Assembly (NCBI RefSeq): GCF_009184895.1
Contig: NZ_WESE01000011.1
Coordinates: 1 to 64,000 of the forward strand
Source: Nostocoides sp. F2B08
GTDB lineage: Bacteria; Actinomycetota; Actinomycetes; Actinomycetales; Dermatophilaceae
Length of the DNA: 64,000 bases
Direction: 5' to 3'
In this document: in pieces, positions 54,569 to 63,892 of the stretch
How the letters are laid out: each line of letters starts with the position of its first letter
Position numbering within the stretch: the stretch's first letter is position 1
Program-made: the position numbers and the translations under genes
The notes under the pieces: generated by a model
What the model was told of the DNA's origin: nothing
Databases searched by the model: none
The model's input: only the letters and a program-made list of their open reading frames with translations

Positions 54569-55603
54569 TCAGTCCCGCGCGCCCACAGCAGGCGGGGCGG
54601 TGCTCCGGCGCACCACGAGCTTCGCGGGGAACGTCGTCGACGACGGGAGATGCTGTCCGTCGATCATCTCGAGCAGCGTGGCTGCGGCGCGCTCACCGAT
54701 CGCACGGACCGGCTGGGCGACGGTCGTCAGATCGGTGAGCGCCGCGATGGGGTGATCGTCGATGCCGACCACCGAGATGTCGCCGGGCACGTCGAGCCCA
54801 GCCCGTCGGGCGGTTCGGATGGCGCCGACGGCGATCTCGTCCGAGTGAGCGTAGACGGCGGTGGGTGGTTCCGCGCGGCTGAGCAGCTGCGCCATCGCGT
54901 CGGCGCCGGCTTCGCCACCCCAGGGAACGGTGCAGACCAGGCCCGGCCCCGAGCGTATCCCGGCGCGGTCGAGCGCGTCGTGGTACGCCGCGCTGCGCGG
55001 CGCGAGGGTGGGCCAGCCGGGCTGGTCCGGGTCGATGGCTTCGATCATGGCGATCCGCCGGTGACCAAGGTTGAGCAGGTGGGTAACCGCGATGGTGCCG
55101 ACCTCGTAGTCGTCGACGCACGCGTAGGGGTAGGCCTCCTGCTGGCCCCCGGCGGACACGATGGACACGCCGAGCAAGTCAAGGCGTTCGCGCTCGGCCT
55201 CGAGGACGGGGAAGCCGACGACGATGAGACCGTCGATCTTGCGACGCGCGGGGAGCCGATGGAAGAAGTCGCGGCGGTCGTCGGCATCGCCGACGCGGAA
55301 GAGTAGTACGTCGAGGCCGGCGTCACCGAGCACCCCTTCCGCGCCGGCGACCAGCGTGCCGAAGAACCAGCGGTCGATGTGGGGGACGACCAGTCCGACA
55401 CGCCCGGTGCGTCCACCCGCGAGCCGGGACGCCTCGGGGGAGACGACGTAGGCGAGTTCCTCGGCGGCTGCCAGGACCCGCCCGCGGGTCTTCGTCGAGA
55501 CGCCATAGCTGTCGTTGATGGCCCGGGACGCGGTGGCGAGGGAGACGCCGGCGCGACGCGCCACGTCGACCAACGTCGTTTGCCCGCTGGGTGAGTGCGA
55601 CAT
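54569..55603 (-). CDS. LacI-family transcriptional regulator
   Basis: A 344-residue repressor: an N-terminal DNA-binding helix-turn-helix (TLVDVARRAGVSLATASRAI near residue 9) followed by a periplasmic-binding-type ligand domain. The motif YPYACVDDYEVG near 172 belongs to the ligand domain. The ATG at 55603 begins the family core; the longer frame extends into the operator region. It is divergent from an alpha-glucoside-binding protein and should repress it in the absence of the sugar. Two matching palindromes lie between them. Confidence 0.88.
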   Translation of the reverse strand: MSHSPSGQTTLVDVARRAGVSLATASRAINDSYGVSTKTRGRVLAAAEELAYVVSPEASRLAGGRTGRVGLVVPHIDRWFFGTLVAGAEGVLGDAGLDVLLFRVGDADDRRDFFHRLPARRKIDGLIVVGFPVLEAERERLDLLGVSIVSAGGQQEAYPYACVDDYEVGTIAVTHLLNLGHRRIAMIEAIDPDQPGWPTLAPRSAAYHDALDRAGIRSGPGLVCTVPWGGEAGADAMAQLLSRAEPPTAVYAHSDEIAVGAIRTARRAGLDVPGDISVVGIDDHPIAALTDLTTVAQPVRAIGERAAATLLEMIDGQHLPSSTTFPAKLVVRRSTAPPAVGARD

Positions 55604-55622
55604 GGTGGCTGACCCATCGTGA

Positions 55623-55638
55623 TCGGATACGTTTCCGA
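55623..55638. promoter_or_regulatory. LacI-type operator, left
   Basis: TCGGATACGTTTCCGA, a 7-2-7 palindrome with central CG and one mismatch. It sits 20 bp from the repressor ATG and just beyond a TAGAAT box (55642-55647, minus strand), so it suggests autorepression. Confidence 0.7.
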
Positions 55639-55655
55639 AACATTCTAACAGTGGC

Positions 55656-55684
55656 TTGACGTACCTCGTGACCCGTGCGATTCT
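55656..55684 (+). promoter_or_regulatory. Promoter of the alpha-glucoside module
   Basis: TTGACG (55656-55661), 17 nt, GATTCT (55679-55684). This places +1 within the right operator. Confidence 0.6.
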
Positions 55685-55688
55685 AAGT

Positions 55689-55704
55689 TCGGAAACGCTT
55701 CCGA
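55689..55704. promoter_or_regulatory. LacI-type operator, right
   Basis: TCGGAAACGCTTCCGA, same 7-2-7 design with one mismatch, overlapping the transcription start of the module. It is 66 bp, centre to centre, from the left operator, which would permit looping. Confidence 0.75.
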
Positions 55705-55722
55705 AAACCAAGGAGAAGTAGC

Positions 55723-57084
55723 ATGTGGACCTTCAAGCGAGTACGTGTGGTGGCGCCCATCGCGGTCGGGGCGCTGTTGCTGTCGGCATGCGGGGAGTCG
55801 TCCGACTCCGATGCAGCCGCAGCAGCCGCGAACGTCGACTGCGCTGCCTTCGAGCAGTACGGGGACCTGTCGGGCTCGACGGTCACCTTCTACACCTCGG
55901 TCGTGGCTCCCGACGACGCGCCCTACATCGCTGCGTTCGAGCCCTTCGAGCAGTGCACTGGCGCCACGGTCGAGTACGAGGCGAGCAAGGAGTTCGAGGC
56001 GCAGCTCGTCGTGCGGGTACAGTCCGGGAACGCACCCGACATCGCCCTGTTTCCCCAGCCGGGCCTGCTCCGCACCGTCGTCCGGGACACAGGCGCGCTC
56101 GTTCCAGCGCCGGCCACGGTGGTCGATAACGTCGACGAGTACTACTCCGAGGACTGGAAGCCGTACGGCACTGTCGACGGCACGTACTACGCGGCGCCGA
56201 ACGGTGCCAGCGTGAAGTCGCTGGTGTGGTACTCGCCGACGAAGTTCGTGGAGGCCGGGTACGAGGTCCCCACCACCTGGGACGAGATGATCGCCCTGTC
56301 CGACCGCATCGTGGCCGACAACCCCGACGGCGCCGCCAAGCCGTGGTGTGTGGGCATCTCGTCCGGCGACGCCACCGGCTGGCCCGCAACGGACTGGATG
56401 GAGGACGTCATGCTCCGCCTGCAGGGGCCCGAGGTCTACGACCAATGGGTCAACCACGAGATCCCGTTCAACGGTCCCGAGGTCGCCGAGGTGATCGCTG
56501 AGACCGGCGGCATCCTGAAGAACCCCGACTACGTCAACGGTGGCTTCGGTGACGTCCTGAGCATCGCCTCGACGACCTTCCAGGACGCCGGCCTGCCCAT
56601 CCTGGACGGGTCCTGCTACATGTACAAGCAATCGTCCTTCTACTCCTCGAGCTGGCCCGAAGGCACGACCGTAGCCGAGGACGGCGACGTGTGGGCTTTC
56701 CCGCTTCCTCCGATGAGCGAGGAGACCGGCAACCCCATCCTGACCGGCGGTGAGTTCGTCGGCGCCTTCAGCGACCGCCCCGAGGTGCAGGCCTTCCAGA
56801 CGTACCTGACATCCCCCGAGTTCGTGAACGCACGTGCCGGCCAGGGCAACTGGACCGCTCCCCACAGCGGCCTCGACCCGGCAAACGTGGCCGACCCGAT
56901 CGCCCGTCTCGGCCTCGAGCTGCTCCAGGACCCGGACCTCACCCTTCGTTTCGACGGCTCGGATCTGATGCCTGCCGCGGTCGGCACCTCCTCGTTCTGG
57001 ACCGAGATGACCGAGTGGATCGCCAGCGACAAGCCCGATCAGGACGTCCTGGACGCCATCGAGTCGACCTGGCCGACCTCCTGA
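55723..57084 (+). CDS. Sugar ABC transporter substrate-binding lipoprotein (AglE-like)
   Basis: A 453-residue extracellular solute-binding lipoprotein: signal peptide with lipobox (LLLSAC) at residues 1-23, then a type II periplasmic-binding fold. VTFYTSVVAPDDAPYIAAFE near 54, APDIALFPQPGLLRTV near 103 and YAAPNGASVKSLVWYSP near 155 are typical of alpha-glucoside and other oligosaccharide receptors. AAGGAG precedes the ATG. It is under the divergent LacI protein. Remarkably, the next gene is the alpha-glucosidase and no permease genes are present, so transport must rely on permeases elsewhere or is lost. Confidence 0.85.
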   Translation: MWTFKRVRVVAPIAVGALLLSACGESSDSDAAAAAANVDCAAFEQYGDLSGSTVTFYTSVVAPDDAPYIAAFEPFEQCTGATVEYEASKEFEAQLVVRVQSGNAPDIALFPQPGLLRTVVRDTGALVPAPATVVDNVDEYYSEDWKPYGTVDGTYYAAPNGASVKSLVWYSPTKFVEAGYEVPTTWDEMIALSDRIVADNPDGAAKPWCVGISSGDATGWPATDWMEDVMLRLQGPEVYDQWVNHEIPFNGPEVAEVIAETGGILKNPDYVNGGFGDVLSIASTTFQDAGLPILDGSCYMYKQSSFYSSSWPEGTTVAEDGDVWAFPLPPMSEETGNPILTGGEFVGAFSDRPEVQAFQTYLTSPEFVNARAGQGNWTAPHSGLDPANVADPIARLGLELLQDPDLTLRFDGSDLMPAAVGTSSFWTEMTEWIASDKPDQDVLDAIESTWPTS

Positions 57085-57175
57085 CACATGCCCAGGACGC
57101 TCGGGTGGGGTCGGACCAGCACGGCCGGCCCCGCCCGACGCGTGGCACAGCGAGACCCGAGTGAAGGAGCCCACC

Positions 57176-58867
57176 ATGACCCGTGAGAAGCCGGCGACTC
57201 ACTGGTGGCGGTCCGCAGTGGTCTACCAGGTGTACCTGCGTAGCTTCGCGGACAGCAGCGGCACCGGCACCGGCGACATCCGCGGCCTGATGGATCGGCT
57301 GCCACACGTGGTCGACCTCGGGGCCGACGCCCTGTGGCTCAGCCCGTGGTTCCGGTCCCCGATGCACGACGGTGGGTACGATGTCGCCGACTATCGCGAC
57401 ATCGACCCCACCTTCGGTGCCACGTCGGATGCTCTGGCGTTGATCGATCGGTGCCACGACCTGGGACTACGCGTCCTGATCGACCTCGTGGCCAACCACA
57501 CCTCGACCGACCATGCCTGGTTCCGCGCCGCCGTCGGCTCGCCTCCCGGGAGCCGGGAGCGGCAGCGCTATCACTTCCGGCCCGGACGTGGAGAGGGCGG
57601 CGAGGACCCGCCCAACAACTGGATCAGTGCATTCGGTGGTCCTGCCTGGACCCGCATCATCGAGCCCGACGGCACCCCGGGGGAGTGGTACCTCCACTTG
57701 TTCTCGGAGCACCAGCCAGACCTCAACTGGGAGTGCCCCGACGTCGTCACCGAGTTCGACGACGTCATCCGGCACTGGTTCGACCTGGGCGTGGACGGCA
57801 TCCGCGTCGACGCTGCGTCCGCGCTCGCCAAGGACCCCGACCTGCCGTCGGTCGATCTCGATCTGTCCCGAGGTTTCATTCCTCGGGACTGGCCCGGAAC
57901 CCCCTTCTGGGATGTCGAGCGCGTTCACGACCTCCTGCGCCGCTGGCGTGCCATCGCCGACGCATACGAGGGGAACCGGTGCCTCGTGGGCGAGGTCGTC
58001 GTCAACACCCCGGACCGCTTCGCAGCCTATCTTCGTCCCGACGAGCTGCACTCCGCGTTTGCTTTCGACCTCCTCCATTCCCCATGGGACGCCACGGAGA
58101 TGCGGGCGGCGATCTCTCGCAGCCTTGCCGTGGTGGAGAAAGATGCCGACAACCCTGCGACCTTGACGTGGGTGCTCTCAAACCACGACGAGATCCGCCA
58201 CGTCACCCGCTACGCGCCCACCGTGGCCAGGGGCGGTGACTGCACGGTTGCCCTCGACATCGGGTTGTCACGCGCTCGCGCCGCCCTCCTCCTGGTTCTG
58301 GCGCTGCCCGGGGCGACCTGCCTCTACCAGGGCGAGGAACTCGGTCTGCCCGAGGTGCTGGACCTTCCTGCGGAGCTGCGTCGGGACCCCACCTTCCACC
58401 GGACCGCAGGCGCCGTCCTTGGGCGGGACGGCTGCCGGGTACCGCTGCCCTGGTCTGGCGACCGCCCCCCCTTCGGCTTCACGGCCGCGGAGCCGTGGCT
58501 ACCTCAGCCGGCTGACTGGGCATCGCTGACCGCAGCGGCCCAACGGAGTGAGCCGACCAGCACCCTCGCCCTCTACCGCGACGCGCTGAGAGTGCGGCGG
58601 CGGCTGCTCGGCGCGAACGACACTGCGCTGCGCTGGCGGGAATCGTCCCCCGGAACATTGGTCTTCGACAGGCCAGGAGCCCTGACCTGTGTCGTCAACG
58701 TCGGTGCCGAGCCCGTCGTCCTCGAAGCCGAGCCGGTACTCCTCAGCCATCACCAGGATGACCCGATGCTCCTGCCACCCGGTTGCGCAGCATGGCTCGG
58801 TTGGCAGCGGACCGACGAGGACGGCGGCGCGCCACCTTCCCCCGCCGGACCTGCCTCCACGGTCTGA
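57176..58867 (+). CDS. GH13 alpha-glucosidase
   Basis: A 563-residue alpha-amylase-family hydrolase. The barrel regions are DALWLSPWFRSPMHDGGYDV near residue 45, LVANHTSTDH near 103, GIRVDAASALAKD near 202 with the nucleophile Asp, a LVGEVVV strand near 276 with the acid/base Glu, and TWVLSNHDEIRH near 327 with the transition-state Asp. Members of this subfamily cleave alpha-1,4 or alpha-1,6 glucosides such as isomaltose or sucrose. The ATG at 57176 has AAGGAG 6 nt upstream; the GTG at 57161 lies before that site and is not used. It lies 91 bp after the binding-protein gene in the same unit. Confidence 0.88.
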   Translation: MTREKPATHWWRSAVVYQVYLRSFADSSGTGTGDIRGLMDRLPHVVDLGADALWLSPWFRSPMHDGGYDVADYRDIDPTFGATSDALALIDRCHDLGLRVLIDLVANHTSTDHAWFRAAVGSPPGSRERQRYHFRPGRGEGGEDPPNNWISAFGGPAWTRIIEPDGTPGEWYLHLFSEHQPDLNWECPDVVTEFDDVIRHWFDLGVDGIRVDAASALAKDPDLPSVDLDLSRGFIPRDWPGTPFWDVERVHDLLRRWRAIADAYEGNRCLVGEVVVNTPDRFAAYLRPDELHSAFAFDLLHSPWDATEMRAAISRSLAVVEKDADNPATLTWVLSNHDEIRHVTRYAPTVARGGDCTVALDIGLSRARAALLLVLALPGATCLYQGEELGLPEVLDLPAELRRDPTFHRTAGAVLGRDGCRVPLPWSGDRPPFGFTAAEPWLPQPADWASLTAAAQRSEPTSTLALYRDALRVRRRLLGANDTALRWRESSPGTLVFDRPGALTCVVNVGAEPVVLEAEPVLLSHHQDDPMLLPPGCAAWLGWQRTDEDGGAPPSPAGPASTV

Positions 58868-58937
58868 CAGCCTGCAGTCCCGGATCTGGCGGGCTGCCGC
58901 ACACGGCACCACAGCGTCAGGCGTCCACCCTCTCGGA

Positions 58938-61364
58938 CTACCTGGATTGCGCGGACTCGGCAGCGGACGTCGAGTCGTTCGGCCGGCTGAAGGCGTCCGA
59001 CGCGGTCGAGTCGACCGGTGCGTCGAACTCCGGCTCGGACGCCCTGACCCTTGTGCGGGAGAGCCGGTCGGTTGCCTGCTGGGCGAACCGGCCCCAGGCG
59101 CGCACCCCGGCCGTGGGCCACCACGTGGCACGGATCCGCTCCGAGCGTTGGAGCGAGTCGACGATGTTCGACGACACGAGGTGGGCGTCCTTCTCCAGGG
59201 CGGCGATCCACTCGGGATCGGCCACCTCGGTGGGTCGTGCGTAGCGCGCCCGCTCGACCGCGGCGACCACGCGCCCCAACGCCGTACGCGACTCCTTGGT
59301 CAGGAACGTCTCGTCCCAGATGTGCGCGCCCACCTGGCGCGGCGAGGCATCCGGGGGAGCCGTCACGCCGACGTCGTCGAGCCGCTCGAGGAGGTCCTGC
59401 CAGATGACCTCCACCCGGGCGGCATCCCCTCGCGCCGCCCGGCGGCGGCGTCGGCGCTCCCACCACGCCGAGACGGGGAGGGTAGCGGCCCCGAGTGCTC
59501 CGACGAGGAGGACGAGGCCGAGCCACGCATACCGGTCGATGACGGCCCGGATGCCGCTGTTCTCCAGGGAACCTCCGCTCTGGAACTGCGGGTCGTCGAT
59601 GGGGACGTCCTGCGGTAGGTCGCGCGTCGGCGCCGCCGTGGCTGTCGGCGTGGATGTCGGCGTCGGACTCTCCGCGGTCGAGTCGCCCCAGCTCGCGCTC
59701 GTGTAGCCCGGAGTGCCACTGACCCGGGACGCGGGCGTGGGCTCGAACCGGAGCCAGCCGAGCCCGTCGAAGTAGAGCTCGGGCCAGGCGTGGGCGTCCG
59801 CCGCGACCACGGTCCGCTCACCCTCGGCCGACGCGCCCCCGGGCAGGAACCCGATGGCGAATCGCGCCGGGATGCCCTCGGTGCGGGCCATCATCACCAT
59901 GGCGCTGGCGAACTGTGTGCAGTAGCCCTGGCGGGTCAGCAGGAAATGGCTCAACGGGTCGAGCTGGACGAGGTTCCCGGAGCCGTCGACGGTCGGGCCG
60001 GCCAGGTCGAGGGAGTAGGTGTAGTCCGGACCGCGCAGGTGGTCCTGGATCGCCCGAGCCTTGTCGATGGGGGACATGTCGTCCGAGACGATGTTCGAGA
60101 GGACCGACGCGACGACGTTCGCGGATGCGGCGTCGACCCGCAGATGTTGCAGGCCGACTCCGGCGGGAACCTCCCGTGACGCCTGCAGGTCCTCCTCGGT
60201 GGGGACGCGTGAGAGGTACTCGGCGCTGTAGGTGTCGACGCGCTGGTCCACGAGGACCGTGCCATCGCCGCGTGTGCGCCACCTCGTCTCGATCGTCAGG
60301 TCGGACGGGGGATACGGAATGGCCAGCTGCGGCGCGGCGAGGTTGTTCGTCGACACCTCGATCGTCTCCCGCTCGGAGGCCTCGTCGACCGGACCCGGAA
60401 CCAGGGCGTCGAAGCGGGGAACCCCGGCCAGGGCCCCCTCCCGCTGCCGCCACTCTCCGTCCTCGTACACGTCGAGAATCGCGACCCGAAGTGGCTCGGG
60501 CGTCGTCGCCGTCGTGGCGTAGGTGAGCACGGGGGTCTCGGACTGGCTGTCGAGGCTGCGCTCCAGGTTCACGGTCGAGTTCAGAGTCATGCTCTCGGTC
60601 GAACCGGTGGCGTTGGTCGAGCGCCCCAGCCCTTCGAGGAGGAACCGGGTGGGCAGGTGGGGGAGAGCGGCGGCGACCGCCGCTGCGACGACGACGGACG
60701 CGAAGGCGACCCCCCGGGCCATCGACGCCAGTCGCCAGCCGCTGGGCCCGGTCCGCTCGCGGCGCAGAGCGGCGCGACTCGTCGCATCCCACCGGGAGAG
60801 CGCGAGCGTGCCCGATCGACTGAGCATGAGCAGCCAGACCAGCGCGGCGACGGCGAAGTACAGCACGGGCATCCCGGAGCCGGAGTTGCTCGCCGCGATG
60901 AGGAAGGCCACGAACAGCGGAATCCCGGCCAGTGCCGGCGATCCTCGCGTCACCGCGAGGAAGTCCACGAGCAACATGGTGACCCACACGATCAATGCCA
61001 TGGCGAGGAGGATCCCGCGACCCGACGGAGCCGGGGGCGCGAAGGTCGTGATGGTCTCCCGGGCGTCGACGAGGATGTTGTTGAAGGCGATCATCGTTCG
61101 CCACGTCGGCAGGCCGTACCAGAGGTGTCCTCGGCCGAAGAGCCAGCCGGCCAGGAGCACACCGACGACGACCTGGGCGACGACGACGGGCACGTCGCGG
61201 CGGGTCAGAGTCCGCACGAGCATCCCGGTGACCGTCACGCTCACCGCCATGATGACGGCTCCCGGAATCCAGGAGTCCGGAGTGAAGAGCGGCCTGATGG
61301 GCGCGACGACGGCGGCGACGCAGAGCAGGGCGAGCAGGCTGTCACCCACCCGTGCGCGCGTCAC
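58938..61364 (-). CDS. Transglutaminase-like membrane protein (TgpA type)
   Basis: An 808-residue membrane protein: about six hydrophobic segments in residues 1-190, a large extracellular part with a transglutaminase-like core, a serine/threonine-rich stretch, one more membrane helix near 630 and a cytoplasmic tail. The catalytic triad is clear: Cys in RQGYCTQFASAMV near 500, His in ADAHAWPELYF near 543 and an Asp in the same strand. The GTG at 61364 overlaps the DUF58 stop (GTGA). It is the third gene of the moxR operon. Confidence 0.82.
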   Translation of the reverse strand: MTRARVGDSLLALLCVAAVVAPIRPLFTPDSWIPGAVIMAVSVTVTGMLVRTLTRRDVPVVVAQVVVGVLLAGWLFGRGHLWYGLPTWRTMIAFNNILVDARETITTFAPPAPSGRGILLAMALIVWVTMLLVDFLAVTRGSPALAGIPLFVAFLIAASNSGSGMPVLYFAVAALVWLLMLSRSGTLALSRWDATSRAALRRERTGPSGWRLASMARGVAFASVVVAAAVAAALPHLPTRFLLEGLGRSTNATGSTESMTLNSTVNLERSLDSQSETPVLTYATTATTPEPLRVAILDVYEDGEWRQREGALAGVPRFDALVPGPVDEASERETIEVSTNNLAAPQLAIPYPPSDLTIETRWRTRGDGTVLVDQRVDTYSAEYLSRVPTEEDLQASREVPAGVGLQHLRVDAASANVVASVLSNIVSDDMSPIDKARAIQDHLRGPDYTYSLDLAGPTVDGSGNLVQLDPLSHFLLTRQGYCTQFASAMVMMARTEGIPARFAIGFLPGGASAEGERTVVAADAHAWPELYFDGLGWLRFEPTPASRVSGTPGYTSASWGDSTAESPTPTSTPTATAAPTRDLPQDVPIDDPQFQSGGSLENSGIRAVIDRYAWLGLVLLVGALGAATLPVSAWWERRRRRRAARGDAARVEVIWQDLLERLDDVGVTAPPDASPRQVGAHIWDETFLTKESRTALGRVVAAVERARYARPTEVADPEWIAALEKDAHLVSSNIVDSLQRSERIRATWWPTAGVRAWGRFAQQATDRLSRTRVRASEPEFDAPVDSTASDAFSRPNDSTSAAESAQSR

Positions 61365-62620
61365 GAGCGCACCTCCGCGCGGGAGGCGCGGGCCGTCAGG
61401 TCGGCCCACGCCTGTGCCCACGTCTTCGCGGGGCCGACCAGGGTGGTGTCCCACCCCGCGCTTCGCAGGACCTCGGCCGTGGCGAACGGACCGCCCCCGG
61501 GCGGGAGGTCTTCCGTCGAGGCCGACATCGTGGTGCGGTCCACGACGATCGCGGATCCGGTGCCACCGGGGGCGCGCAGTGACGCTATCGCGCTGGCCGT
61601 CTCGTCCGTGCACGTGCCGACGATGGCGATGACGAGGCCGCCCGCGCCGACGAACGGCCCGGCGGTGTGCAGGACTCCCGTGAGGTCCTCCTCGGGTCCG
61701 GGCGTGACCAGGGCGAGGGCCTCCAGGGACGTCGACAGCCGACTGGTCTCGCGGCCGATGCCCGCCCGGGGAGAGGCGGTCACGAGATGGACGGCGTAGC
61801 CGAGCCGCTCGCAGTGGGCGACGATCGAGGCCGCCATGGTCACCGCCCACTCCAAGGAGGGAGAGACAGAGAGGCCGTGCACCGAGGCTCGGGAGTCCAG
61901 GATGACGACGGCACGTCGCATCGCGGGCCGGTCCTCCTGGCGGACCATCAGTGACCCGGTGCGGGCCGTGGCCGGCCAGTGGACCCGCCGGAGGTCATCG
62001 CCGTCCCGGTAGTCACGCACCGCGATGTCGTCCTCGCCGTGCAGGGCCACCATGTGGGGGATCGTCCCGTCCGATCCGACGCCTCTCGCTCCCGCCCCGC
62101 CCGAGCCGAGCCAGACGACTCTTGGAAGGACGAGGATCTCCGAGCTGCTGCGCAAGGTGACGAGTCGGTCGGTCAGACCGAACGGATCGGAGACCGCGAG
62201 CGAGAGTGGTCCGAGCCGGTGCAGGCCACGCACGGGACTGCTGACCTCGTAGGCCACGGTGTGGGCGGCCCCCCGGCGGAGTGGCGGGATGACCCAGCGC
62301 GGCACGTCTCCGAGGACGAGATCGACGTCCTCCTCCGCGACCAGCACGGGGGAGCGCACTCTCGACGGATTCGCCACGGTGAGCTCGACGCTGGCCGGCT
62401 GGTCGATCTGTACCTGGGCCGGCAGCAGACGTCGCGTCACCTCGAAGCCCAGAGGGTGCCGGCGGACGATGAGCAGGGTGAGCAGGGGCAGAAGGAGCAG
62501 CAGGGCGCCGATGCGGGTCAGGTCGATCATGCCCAACCCGGGCCCGGTGATCAGCAGAGCGATACCGAACAGGGCGAACAGCCGGCCGCGCCGGGTGAGC
62601 GAGGACACGATGCCGGTCAC
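61361..62620 (-). CDS. DUF58 domain protein
   Basis: A 419-residue protein with two N-terminal membrane helices and a DUF58 domain containing a von Willebrand-like region (YRDGDDLRRVHWPATARTG near 195; AVVILDSRASVHG near 227). Proteins of this type are partners of MoxR ATPases and may assemble metal- or cofactor-dependent complexes. The GTG at 62620 is 8 bp after the moxR stop; the frame upstream belongs to the moxR region. Confidence 0.8.
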   Translation of the reverse strand: MTGIVSSLTRRGRLFALFGIALLITGPGLGMIDLTRIGALLLLLPLLTLLIVRRHPLGFEVTRRLLPAQVQIDQPASVELTVANPSRVRSPVLVAEEDVDLVLGDVPRWVIPPLRRGAAHTVAYEVSSPVRGLHRLGPLSLAVSDPFGLTDRLVTLRSSSEILVLPRVVWLGSGGAGARGVGSDGTIPHMVALHGEDDIAVRDYRDGDDLRRVHWPATARTGSLMVRQEDRPAMRRAVVILDSRASVHGLSVSPSLEWAVTMAASIVAHCERLGYAVHLVTASPRAGIGRETSRLSTSLEALALVTPGPEEDLTGVLHTAGPFVGAGGLVIAIVGTCTDETASAIASLRAPGGTGSAIVVDRTTMSASTEDLPPGGGPFATAEVLRSAGWDTTLVGPAKTWAQAWADLTARASRAEVRS

Positions 62621-62628
62621 CGGACGGG

Positions 62629-63684
62629 TCAGCTCTCTCGGGGCACCGGCACCCGGACGCGGTGCAGGAGCTCGCCGAGGACGTCCGCCGACGACCGGCG
62701 GGCCGACTGGGTCTCTCCCGTCGTGAGTATGCGGTGGGCCAGGACCGGGACGACGACCCGTTGGACGTCGTCCGGGAGCACGTGGTCGCGACCGGCGAGG
62801 ACCGCATAGGCGCGAGCCGCGCGCAGCAGGTGCAGGGTCGCACGGGGTGAGGCACCGAGCCGCAGCGCGTCGCTGCGCCGCGTCGCGTGGGCGATCTCGA
62901 CGATGTACTGACGGACCGACTCCGCAACGTAGACCTCTCGGACCGCCTCGATCATGCGTCGCACCGACGCGGCATCGACGACCGGCCGCAGGTTCTCGAG
63001 GGGGGAGGCCAGGCCGTGGCCGACGAGCATGTCCATCTCGCTGCGGGCGGACGGGTAGCCCATCGAGATGCGGGCCATGAACCTGTCCCGTTGTGCCTCG
63101 GGCAGCGGGTACGTCCCCTCCATCTCGATCGGGTTCTGGGTCGCCATCACGATGAAGGGAGCCGGCAGCACGTAGGTGTGGCCATCGACCGTCACCTGGC
63201 CCTCCTCCATGCACTCGAGGAGAGCCGACTGGGTCTTGGGCGAGGCCCTGTTGATCTCGTCGCCGACGACGACGTTGGCGAAGATGGCCCCCGGGCGGAA
63301 CTCGAAGCTGCGGACGTCCTGGTTGAAGACGCTGACCCCGGTGATGTCACTCGGCAGCAGGTCGGGGGTGAACTGAACCCGTCGGACGGTGCAGTCGATC
63401 GACCTGGCCAGTGTCTTGGCCAGCATCGTCTTGCCGACACCGGGGACGTCCTCGATGAGAAGGTGCCCCTCGGCGAGAAGCACCATGACCGCCGTCGAGA
63501 CCACCTCCGGCTTGCCCTCGATGACCGAGTTCATCGTCGCCATCAGGTCGGCGGCGAGCCGGCGCACCTGCTCCAGACGCATGGGTTCCGCGGTGCTTCC
63601 GCCCGCGCTGGAGGGCCCGACGACCGACAGGTCGCCCGAGGCCAGGTCCTCTCGTCCACCGGGTGCCGGTGTCGATGACGTCAC
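62629..63684 (-). CDS. MoxR-family AAA ATPase
   Basis: A 351-residue AAA+ ATPase of the MoxR/RavA class: GVGKT Walker A in EDVPGVGKTMLAKTLARS near residue 76, Walker B VVGDEINRASPKTQSALLE near 137, and TQNPIEMEGTYPLPEAQRDR near 180 (family hallmark, in parts). It is a chaperone that helps assemble protein complexes. The GTG at 63684 has AAGGGGG 7 nt upstream; the longer frame to 63822 lacks homology. It is the first gene of the operon and faces mraZ. Confidence 0.85.
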   Translation of the reverse strand: MTSSTPAPGGREDLASGDLSVVGPSSAGGSTAEPMRLEQVRRLAADLMATMNSVIEGKPEVVSTAVMVLLAEGHLLIEDVPGVGKTMLAKTLARSIDCTVRRVQFTPDLLPSDITGVSVFNQDVRSFEFRPGAIFANVVVGDEINRASPKTQSALLECMEEGQVTVDGHTYVLPAPFIVMATQNPIEMEGTYPLPEAQRDRFMARISMGYPSARSEMDMLVGHGLASPLENLRPVVDAASVRRMIEAVREVYVAESVRQYIVEIAHATRRSDALRLGASPRATLHLLRAARAYAVLAGRDHVLPDDVQRVVVPVLAHRILTTGETQSARRSSADVLGELLHRVRVPVPRES

Positions 63685-63816
63685 CAGGACGCCCCCTTCC
63701 ACGTGGTTCTTCCTCGATCGTGCCCTATGCCAAGCCCAAACGTCACCGGGTCGAAGACAGTTCCGTGCCGTCTGCTTCACCCGAGCCCATCGGATGGCGC
63801 CGAGGTGGAGATCTTC

Positions 63817-63831
63817 CTCCACTTTCCTCCA
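63817..63831 (-). promoter_or_regulatory. Inverted MraZ-like boxes
   Basis: On the minus strand TGGAG-N5-TGGAG, identical over 15 bases (TGGAGGAAAGTGGAG) to the first two boxes of the mraZ array at 63893-63907. It sits in the likely moxR leader or promoter. Confidence 0.6.
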
Positions 63832-63892
63832 CCTGTTTGACCTGCATAAATTGCGAGATGAAAGCGATCACAGGCCGATCTTGCGTGATTTG

